From NCBI GenBank assembly GCA_963799105.1, contig CAWCVR010000010.1, positions 620,001-684,000 on the forward strand: a stretch of 64,000 nt of DNA, given 5' to 3'. The notes under the pieces were generated by a model. The model was not told the origin of the DNA and ran no database searches. It worked only from the letters and a program-made list of their open reading frames with translations. The position numbers and the translations under genes were made by a program. This stretch comes from CAWCVR01 sp963799105. GTDB taxonomy: Bacteria > Acidobacteriota > Terriglobia > Bryobacterales > Bryobacteraceae. Shown here piece by piece: positions 38,188-44,317 of the stretch (position 1 is the first letter of the stretch; the number at the start of each line of letters is the position of its first letter).

Positions 38188-38693
38188 ACACAATCGAACT
38201 GATCGACCGTATCGCCGGCGCAACGGCAGTGAAGAAGCGCGCCATCACCGAGCTTTCGGTCCTCAATGAAGCCTACGATTACGCCAGGCCCAGCTCCTTT
38301 TCGCGCGGGCTGCGCATCGACCTGGGGAGCGTCGCGATCCTCCTGATTTCCGGCACGGCCAGCATCGACGAGAACGGCGAGAGCGTTCATATCGGCGACT
38401 TCCGCGCGCAGCTTCGGCGCACGTACGCGAACATCACCGGCCTGTTGGCGGCCGAGGGCGCAACCTGGAAGGACGTGGTCCGGACCACGTGCTACTTGCG
38501 CGATATGGAGCGCGACTACCCGGCATTCAACGAGGGGCGCACGGAGTTTTTCCGCGAGCAGAATCTCGACCCGCTGCCGGCTTCCACCGGCATCCAGGCC
38601 ATTCTGTGCCGTCCCGAACTGCTGATCGAGATCGAGGCCATCGCCATGATCGTTCCGCCGCGCGAGGAGCAGCCATGCAACGGCAACGGCTGA
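38184..38693 (+). CDS. RidA/YjgF-family protein
   Basis: A 169-residue cytoplasmic protein; the ATG overlaps the stop of the preceding propeller gene. It has the chorismatase/RidA fold, with VRTTCYLRDMERDYPAFNEG and PASTGIQAILCRPELLIEIE as the C-terminal signature. RidA proteins hydrolyse reactive imines, but the conserved Arg of the RidA active site lies in a (P)xR context that is not obvious here (ASTGIQA), so this is probably a Rid subfamily member with another role. Its place at the end of a secreted-propeller operon is unexplained. Confidence 0.7.
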   Translation: MNTIELIDRIAGATAVKKRAITELSVLNEAYDYARPSSFSRGLRIDLGSVAILLISGTASIDENGESVHIGDFRAQLRRTYANITGLLAAEGATWKDVVRTTCYLRDMERDYPAFNEGRTEFFREQNLDPLPASTGIQAILCRPELLIEIEAIAMIVPPREEQPCNGNG

Positions 38694-38698
38694 GAGCG

Positions 38699-38770
38699 TT
38701 GTGGGGCAGGCTGGCAGCCTGCGGCCGGCTGGCAGTCGGCCTGCCGGCCTGTGTACATGCCGCCCCACAA
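38699..38770. repeat. Palindromic repeat family A, short 72-bp copy
   Basis: TTGTGGGGCAGGCTGGCAGC at the left, CGCCCCACAA at the right, with GCCGGCTGGCAGTCGGC inside. It begins 6 bp after the RidA stop. The 320 bp from here to the next gene contain only this copy, a degenerate family C fragment (about 38840-38887, GAGCCGCGAGCGTTAGCGAG) and the full family C copy. Confidence 0.75.
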
Positions 38771-38894
38771 ACTGGCGGGCTGTTGCGAGCCTCTCGATGT
38801 CTTCGACTGTGCGGTCCGGCGCCTTTGCGGGAAACCACTCCCTTGCGGTCGTGGCTCAGAACGGAGCCGCGAGCGTTAGCGAGCGGTGGCGCGC

Positions 38895-39022
38895 CAGGTT
38901 TTCGACCGTGTGATTTGGTGCCATTACCGGGCCGCTCGCTCACGCTCGCGGTTCCGGACAGAACCGCGAGCGTGAGCGAGCGGCCCGTGGCAAAGGAACG
39001 GTTTCTCGCGGTCATGGCACTA
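38895..39022. repeat. Repeat family C, about 128 bp with a 58-bp perfect palindrome
   Basis: The core 38929-38986 is a perfect 26-bp stem with loop CGGACA. The copy matches 32043-32171 with about eight differences by eye. Its last 36 bp are also read as the first codons of the binding-protein gene (GTG GCA AAG GAA and onward). Confidence 0.8.
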
Positions 39023-40825
39023 CTTGCCGCGGCGCTGGCCGCGCCGTTGTGCCTTGGCGCGCAGGCGCCGGCGTGTGCCTGCGGCGCGCATCCGCCCGGA
39101 CCGCCCGAAAGCCGCACGCTCGCGCCCTACGGCGGCACGCCCGAGGACCTGCGGCCGTTTTCGAAGTTCACCGTTCCCTACTACGAGCACTACACCAAGA
39201 CGCCGGAGTATAACGGAGCGGCCGCCGATGCGCGCACCGTTCCCGCCTCCGAGGTAACCGAAGTGCCCATCGCGTTCCTGGGACCGATTCAGGATCACAA
39301 GGACATCGCCCTGGGAACGGCCATGCTGCACGGCGCGCAACTGGCCATCGACGAAGCCAACGCCCGCGGCGGGTACGGCGGGAAGCCGTTCAAGCTACTG
39401 CTTCACAACGACGCCGCCACCTGGGGCGCGTCCAGCAACGAGATCGTCAAAATGGTCTATGACGAGAAGGTGTGGGCCATGCTGGGCTCGATCAGCGGCG
39501 ATTCCACGCACATCGCCTTGCGCGTCTCGTTGCGCGCGGAACTGCCCATCGTCAACAGCGCGGCCACCGATCCAACAATTCCCGAAACCATCATCCCCTG
39601 GATACTCACCAGCATTCAGGACGACCGCGTGCAATCCTACACCCTGGCGCGCCGCATCTACACCGACCTGGGATTGAAGCGCGTGGCCCTGCTGCGCGTC
39701 AACGAGCGCTACGGCCGCTTCGGCGTATTGAAGTTCCGGGACGCCTCGCGGCGGCTGGGGCATCCGGTGGTGATCGAACAGAAGTTCGCCCCCGGCGACA
39801 CCAGCTTCACGCGCCAGCTCCGCGTAATCAACGATTCGCGCGTGGACGGGATCGTGCTGTGGTGCGACTCCGCCGCTGCCGGCGGCATTCTCAAACAGAT
39901 GCAGGAAATGGGGATGAAGCAGCCGGTCTTCGGCAGCGCGCGCGTGCTGGGGGATGGGCTGCTGCCCAGCGCCGGAACGCCCGCCGCCGCCGAGGGGCTG
40001 GAGGTGGTGTATCCGTTCGACCCGAACCGCGACGACGCCAGGTGGCTGGATTTCCAGAAGCGCTTCGACGCGGCCTATCATGCCAAAACCGATTCGTTTT
40101 CCGCCCTGGCCTTCGACACCATGAACATCCTGTTGGACGCCATCTGCCGCGCCGGGCTGAACCGCGGCGAGATTCGAAACGCGCTCTACGGCTTGGAGCG
40201 CTACCGCGGCGTCACCGGCGAGATGGTCTTCGATCCCAACGCCAAGAACATCGCCCCGCTGTACCTGGGCAAGTTACACGACGGCCAGTGGACGTTCCGG
40301 CGGTACACCATGCAGAAGCCCTACGCCACGGTAGGCGAAACGGGCGTGGAATACAACGGCCCGCCCGGCACGGTGACGGCGGGCGAGCGGCGCAAGATCG
40401 GCCTGTTCGGTCCGGGCGCCGCGGCGCTGGCCGCCGGCTTGAGCCGCCCCGGTTACGAAGTGGTCGGCATCTCGTCGGAAGCCGCATGGGGCAAGGCATC
40501 GAACGAACTGGTGGGTCTGGTGTACGATCCCGATGCCATCGGCGTGGTGGCCACCGACCGGGCGTCCGCGCACCTGGCCGAGCAGATCGCCGTGAAGGCG
40601 CTGATCCCGGTGGTGGCCATCTCCGGCGACCGCACGCTGACGTCGGCGAACGTGCCGTGGATCTTCCGCCTGGACGCCGGCACGGCGCCGGCCGAGGCGG
40701 TGCGATGCCTCAGCGAGGCGGCATCGCGAGCGGGGGGCAACCGCGAGAAGATCCGCGCGTATCTGGCATCGGGAGCGATGGTGGCGGAACGGTTCTCGTT
40801 CGCTTCGACGGGGGAACTGCGGTAG
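38987..40825 (+). CDS. Periplasmic amino-acid/branched-chain-type substrate-binding protein
   Basis: A type I periplasmic binding protein (Peripla_BP_6). Two starts fit: the GTG at 38987, directly after the family C palindrome, gives MAKERFLAVMALLAAALAAP, a good signal peptide; the ATG at 39014 lacks the positive N-region. Residues about 95-440 hold the receptor domain (IDEANARGGYGGKPFKLLLH, WAMLGSISGDSTH, VNSAATDPTIPETI, VALLRVNERYGRFG, FDAAYHAKTDSFSALAFDTM). A second, shorter receptor-like segment follows (RKIGLFGPGAAAL to the end). No permease or ATPase is adjacent. The last 90 bp are duplicated at 42112. Confidence 0.8.
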   Translation: MAKERFLAVMALLAAALAAPLCLGAQAPACACGAHPPGPPESRTLAPYGGTPEDLRPFSKFTVPYYEHYTKTPEYNGAAADARTVPASEVTEVPIAFLGPIQDHKDIALGTAMLHGAQLAIDEANARGGYGGKPFKLLLHNDAATWGASSNEIVKMVYDEKVWAMLGSISGDSTHIALRVSLRAELPIVNSAATDPTIPETIIPWILTSIQDDRVQSYTLARRIYTDLGLKRVALLRVNERYGRFGVLKFRDASRRLGHPVVIEQKFAPGDTSFTRQLRVINDSRVDGIVLWCDSAAAGGILKQMQEMGMKQPVFGSARVLGDGLLPSAGTPAAAEGLEVVYPFDPNRDDARWLDFQKRFDAAYHAKTDSFSALAFDTMNILLDAICRAGLNRGEIRNALYGLERYRGVTGEMVFDPNAKNIAPLYLGKLHDGQWTFRRYTMQKPYATVGETGVEYNGPPGTVTAGERRKIGLFGPGAAALAAGLSRPGYEVVGISSEAAWGKASNELVGLVYDPDAIGVVATDRASAHLAEQIAVKALIPVVAISGDRTLTSANVPWIFRLDAGTAPAEAVRCLSEAASRAGGNREKIRAYLASGAMVAERFSFASTGELR

Positions 40826-40963
40826 GGGAGGCTTCAGCGCCGGGCGCCGGGGGCACCCCAGCGGTTCAACGGCCCTCGACCACCTCGACCGCCAGCGGCG
40901 GGTGCGGCTCCAGGGTCCGACCCGCAAAGAGCACCGTTCTGGCGCGCTTGATATCATAAGGGC

Positions 40964-41269
40964 ATGAAGCGGCCGGCGAAGACTCCTACCCAAACGGCAT
41001 CGTCCATCCGCCGGAGCGTCACCATTCCGCGAGGGCTGGCAGTCGAGGTCGAGCGTGTAGCCAAGAGAAAGCATCTTACGGTGAGCCGGGCGCTGGTTAT
41101 GCTCGCGCAGCGAGGGGCGGAGGCGGAAGCGGCCGAACGCGACGCTCTCAACGCGGCGTATCGCCGGTTCATGACGGAGCCCGACTGCGGGCGCAAAGGC
41201 GAAGCGGGAAAAGACCTGATCAGAGCGGTCTTCGGGAAGGATGCCATTGCCGAAGATCCGGTTCTCTGA
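40964..41269 (+). CDS. Ribbon-helix-helix antitoxin-like protein
   Basis: A 101-residue protein. Residues 14-55 (SIRRSVTIPRGLAVEVERVA and the following KHLTVSRALVMLAQRG) fit a CopG/RHH DNA-binding fold: a short beta strand with RSVTIP, then two helices. The acidic C-terminal half would bind a partner. It overlaps the next small frame by 29 bp. Likely the antitoxin of a small TA-like pair within the island bounded by copies of the binding-protein 3' end. Confidence 0.6.
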   Translation: MKRPAKTPTQTASSIRRSVTIPRGLAVEVERVAKRKHLTVSRALVMLAQRGAEAEAAERDALNAAYRRFMTEPDCGRKGEAGKDLIRAVFGKDAIAEDPVL

Positions 41270-41492
41270 TCTTCCGAAGGCCGTCTGGGCGCATATTCTT
41301 GCACGCGTGGAGGAGCGCCAGATCTCTCTCCAGGATCTTCGTCGATTGCAGGAGTAGGTCAGTGCCGGCCCGTGCGCGCCCGAGGGTGATTGGTACAAGG
41401 ACTTCGGATCATTCATAATTTGCGGGTGTGGCGAGTTTCCCAAAACCGTGCTCACCAAGGGCATGGCGCCGTTCGGAACGCGCATCGAATAG
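41241..41492 (+). pseudogene. 83-codon partner of the RHH protein, with TAG where Trp is expected
   Basis: From the ATG at 41241 the frame reads MPLPKIRFSDLPKAVWAHIL and ends at LQDLRRLQE before a TAG at 41355-41357. The same frame continues without another stop: VSAGPCAPEGDWYKDFGSF, then FPKTVLTKGMAPFGTRIE, ending at TAG 41490-41492. The second half looks like a conserved module, so the early TAG probably replaced a TGG (Trp) codon. It may be a nonsense mutation in a small accessory gene, a sequence error, or a read-through case. I do not know the family's function. Confidence 0.5.
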
Positions 41493-41640
41493 GCGCCGCC
41501 GGGGAGCGGGCGGCCGGATGATCGGAGCGGTTCTCGCTCGCTTCTACCATGGGGCGACATACCCGTCGCGCCGATCGTCGGACATCGGCGCGTTCCTCCT
41601 CGCCCGGATTGGCCGGTAAGGGGCGCAGAATGGGCATGGT

Positions 41641-41853
41641 ATGAGTCTTGACGACTACAAGGTGGTCTTGTATCGGAACCAGCCGGATGGCTGGGTGGCG
41701 GAGGTTCCCGCGATTCGCGGCTGCTACGCGCTCATGCCGACGCGGGAGGAAGCTCTGGCCGAACTCGGAGGCGTGTTTGAGATGATTGCCGCCGAGTACG
41801 GCGAGAAGGGGCTGTTGCTGCCTGCCGACAGCACCGCGATCGTGAATGCCTAG
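41641..41853 (+). CDS. hicB: HicB-like antitoxin
   Basis: A 70-residue protein of the partial RNase H-like HicB fold: MSLDDYKVVLYRNQPDGWVA then VPAIRGCYALMPTREEALAE and a helix ending at AAEYGEKG. It is only the N-terminal fold; the usual C-terminal DNA-binding part is missing, as in the short HicB class. The downstream HicA frame (next entry) overlaps its stop, giving antitoxin-first order. Confidence 0.75.
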   Translation: MSLDDYKVVLYRNQPDGWVAEVPAIRGCYALMPTREEALAELGGVFEMIAAEYGEKGLLLPADSTAIVNA

Positions 41854-42062
41854 CGCCCCGCGCCGAGGAGTTCCGCCGCGCCGCTACGCGGCTTGGGTTT
41901 GAACGGCGACGGCAGACTGGAAGCCACGAGCGCTGGGTTCACCCGGATGGGCGGGCGGTGACCATCCCGATTCATGGCGGAGAAGAGATCGGCCCGCCCC
42001 TTTTCCAGAAAATCCTCGCTCAGGTTGGAATCAGTGCCGACCGATTCCGGGATCTTCGATGA
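41846..42062 (+). pseudogene. hicA: HicA-like mRNA interferase toxin, one +1 shift near the start
   Basis: HicA toxins cleave mRNA. From about 41865 the frame reads EEFRRAATRLGFERRRQTGS, then HERWVHPDGRAVTIPIHGG, EIGPPLFQKILAQVGIS and stops at TGA 42060-42062. This covers the conserved RQTGSH motif with the catalytic His and the HPDGR and EIGP(x)L signatures. No start codon exists in that frame; the ATG at 41846 (MPSAPR), overlapping the hicB stop, is in the next frame. Removing one C at about 41861-41864 joins them into a protein of about 71 residues. Confidence 0.7.
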
Positions 42063-42111
42063 TCTCGTGAGGGCTGTCCGGCTCGCGCCCGCCGGGCACC
42101 TCCCAACACGC

Positions 42112-42201
42112 CGGGGGGCAACCGCGACAAGATCCGAGCGTACCTGACTTCGGGAGCGATCGAAGCGGAACGGTTCTCGTTCGCTTCGACGGGAGAACTA
42201 C
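42112..42201 (+). pseudogene. Diverged copy of the 3' end of the substrate-binding protein gene
   Basis: This 90-bp stretch is colinear, without gaps, with 40731-40820. By hand count 80 of 90 bases match. It encodes GGNRDKIRAYLTSGAIEAER and FSFASTGEL, against GGNREKIRAYLASGAMVAER and FSFASTGEL at the end of the intact gene. It sits at the far side of the TA genes and touches the stop of the convergent VWFA gene. The 50 bp between hicA and this copy hold nothing recognisable. Confidence 0.85.
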
Positions 42202-43274
42202 TGCTGGGCGTAGTACCCGGATTGCGTCCGCGCCACTAATCCGGGCTTGCCGATCTTAATGTCGACCGCGTGGTATTCGTTTGTGCCGGTCCCGGGAGGA
42301 GCGTCGAAGGATAGGACGTAGAAGGCATTCGCGTCGGCGACACACGCCGCGATCTCACCCGCCACATCGTTAAATGAATTGAGGACCCGGCCTCCGCTGT
42401 TGAGTGCGAAAACCTGCAGCGCGAGGTGTCCCAGGTTCACCGGTCCCGCCGTCCTCAATGGCTTCGAGAACAGCGTAAAGTCGGTTGTCTGCGGGCTGTT
42501 CGCGTCCGACATCCCAAACGGATCCACATTGTAGAGAGTGATGCGAGCCCGCCGCAGGCCCTCCGAAAGAGCAACGCGAGCGTCGAAAAGCTGCTGCCTG
42601 CCCTTCGAGGACCACTCGGGTGTGAGGGCATCGAAGGGCCAGCCCGGACTAATCCAGACGACCAGTTTTCGTCCAGGTCTCGCGGCTTCATAGTCAACAA
42701 GAGTACCGAGCGCGTGCAGAGACGACTCCGTATGCGCGACGGCAGCGGAGCTTCCTAGCGATTTGCCAAGCACGCGGAGACCGGGCCGGTTCTGATCCAG
42801 ATCGGCAACTACGGCATTTCCGTCTTGAGAAGGCGCGTTCCCGATCGCCACTCCCGAGTCGGAAAAGAAGGCCATCGATACCGGGTGGGCCAGCGCCCCG
42901 CCGTTTCGCCGCAGGAACTTCTCGATTTCGGTCCGCTCGATGGCTACCCTTGCAAAGGGAGTGTTGACTTCATCCACGAGCAGAATGACTTCCACGGGCG
43001 GATCGGTCGACGCGGCCCCACCCTCTACGGCACGAAAAGACTCGATTTTTTGCGGTCGTTTGTCGTCCAGGATCGCAAAGTCCCGCTGTTTCAGGCCGGG
43101 GAGCGCGCTTCCGGACTTATCGGTCACGACCACATCGAGCGTCAGTTGGCGATTCCCGCCAGTCCGGACAGGCGCCGGAGGTGCGGGTTGTCCCGAAGGT
43201 TCGGTCTGCTGTGCAAACCCGGCAACCAGCGAGAAGCAAAAGACACAGATCCAACTTCCGGATCGGGTACTCAC
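42198..43274 (-). CDS. Secreted VWFA-domain protein (TIGR03436-like)
   Basis: A 358-residue secreted protein (signal MSTRSGSWICVFCFSLVAGF). It has the form of the VWFA-related family expanded in Acidobacteria: an N-terminal strand region (LTLDVVVTDKSGSALPGL, DFAILDDKRPQKIESF), the integrin-like strand VEVILLVDEVNT in place of a DxSxS site, RKLVVWISPGWPF, and a closing GEIAACVADANAFYVLSFD region. The MIDAS metal residues are altered, so metal-dependent binding is doubtful. Its stop codon lies within the duplicated binding-protein fragment. Confidence 0.7.
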   Translation of the reverse strand: MSTRSGSWICVFCFSLVAGFAQQTEPSGQPAPPAPVRTGGNRQLTLDVVVTDKSGSALPGLKQRDFAILDDKRPQKIESFRAVEGGAASTDPPVEVILLVDEVNTPFARVAIERTEIEKFLRRNGGALAHPVSMAFFSDSGVAIGNAPSQDGNAVVADLDQNRPGLRVLGKSLGSSAAVAHTESSLHALGTLVDYEAARPGRKLVVWISPGWPFDALTPEWSSKGRQQLFDARVALSEGLRRARITLYNVDPFGMSDANSPQTTDFTLFSKPLRTAGPVNLGHLALQVFALNSGGRVLNSFNDVAGEIAACVADANAFYVLSFDAPPGTGTNEYHAVDIKIGKPGLVARTQSGYYAQQ

Positions 43275-43462
43275 GGTATTCTCCTCACTTCAGCTTCAAT
43301 ATATTAGGCTAGTCGCCTCCGGAACTCAATAGCCCTCTTGAGCCCCCAGCCGTCTCGGAAGTTCCGCGAAGCCGGGATCGGCGCGGTGGGGCGAGTCTGA
43401 GTCGCGGGGAAGGCAGCGTTCCTGCTGGCCGTTGAGCGACGGCGGGCTCCTAGCGGGGTATG

Positions 43463-43485
43463 AAAAAGGGGTCTGACCCCTTTTT
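43463..43485. repeat. REP-like palindrome (family D)
   Basis: AAAAAGGGGTCTGACCCCTT, identical to the copy at 24578. It lies 3 bp past the stop of the minus-strand lipoprotein gene and may act as its terminator. The rest of the 43275-43487 gap shows nothing further. Confidence 0.75.
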
Positions 43486-43487
43486 GG

Positions 43488-44120
43488 CTACTTGACGAGC
43501 ATGCCGGTTGTGGCGTTCACTAACGCCGCATAGCCGTTCTTGGTGGTTCCCCACTGAATGTACCAGACCGGGGACGGGAACTTCGAAGAATCGCCCAAGC
43601 TGAACGCGACCTTCTGGTCCGGATGCGTCTTCAGCCAGTCCGCCGCCTTCGCCAGCCCCGTTTTGTATGCGGCATCGGAATCCACCGCGAAATCGGTGCT
43701 CGTGAAGGTCTTGCTATCGGGTGTGGCGCCGTTCCAGGGCAGCGCGTCGCTCACGTTCAGCCCCTTGCGGATGTCGGCTCCGCTGTCGGCCACGGCCCAA
43801 GTGAACTTCCGGGCCTCTTTCCGGCTCGGGGAAACAAACACGACAGTCCACAGCCCGGCCTTTCCGTCCTCATTCTTGATATTCGGCACTTCACCGCTGG
43901 ATGCGCTGAGCACCAGCAGGTCGGCCGCCCACTCCCGGGCCGGCTTGTAGAGCTGATAAAACGCGGGAAGCGCGGTAATGGCCTCCGGGGCCTTGGCAGG
44001 CTCCTTCGGCGCTGCAGCCTCGGCTTTGGCCGCTGGTTTCGGAGGCTCCGAACAAGCGGACAGAGCAAGAGCGGCAACCATGGCGGTTGCAGTCAACAGG
44101 ACCCTCTTATTCGTATTCAT
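43488..44120 (-). CDS. Lipoprotein, PepSY-like, function unknown
   Basis: A 210-residue lipoprotein: MNTNKRVLLTATAMVAALAL ends in LSAC, a lipobox, followed by a Pro/Ala/Lys linker. The globular part (PAFYQLYKPAREWAADLLVL to the end) has two halves ending with WYIQWGTTKNGYAALVNATT, which resembles the PepSY repeat seen in peptidase inhibitors. I cannot name a function. Longer frames upstream of the ATG run through intergenic palindromes and are not used. Confidence 0.6.
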   Translation of the reverse strand: MNTNKRVLLTATAMVAALALSACSEPPKPAAKAEAAAPKEPAKAPEAITALPAFYQLYKPAREWAADLLVLSASSGEVPNIKNEDGKAGLWTVVFVSPSRKEARKFTWAVADSGADIRKGLNVSDALPWNGATPDSKTFTSTDFAVDSDAAYKTGLAKAADWLKTHPDQKVAFSLGDSSKFPSPVWYIQWGTTKNGYAALVNATTGMLVK

Positions 44121-44224
44121 AAGGCACCACACTATATTACCCCCGCTGGTCCCCGCGTGGGGAGCTTTCTGGCCGATTAACAACCGGCCCCGTGGCCGAG
44201 CGCTTCCGGAGGCCCGCGGCAGAC

Positions 44225-44317
44225 CGAAATGACAGGGCCCCTGTCGCGGCGGCAAAATAGGCCTCATGTTTTCAATAACTTACAAAAGTTTTTGACAGCG
44301 CCCCTGTCATTTCGGGT
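44225..44317. repeat. Inverted pair of a REP-like palindrome (family E)
   Basis: CCGAAATGACAGGGCCCCTG at 44225 and GCGCCCCTGTCATTTCGG ending near 44316 form an inverted pair about 50 bp apart; each arm also contains its own GACAGG...CCTGTC palindrome. The stop codon of the TPR-ASPIC gene (TGA, minus strand, 44307-44309) lies inside the right copy. The 44121-44306 gap holds nothing else I recognise. Confidence 0.6.
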
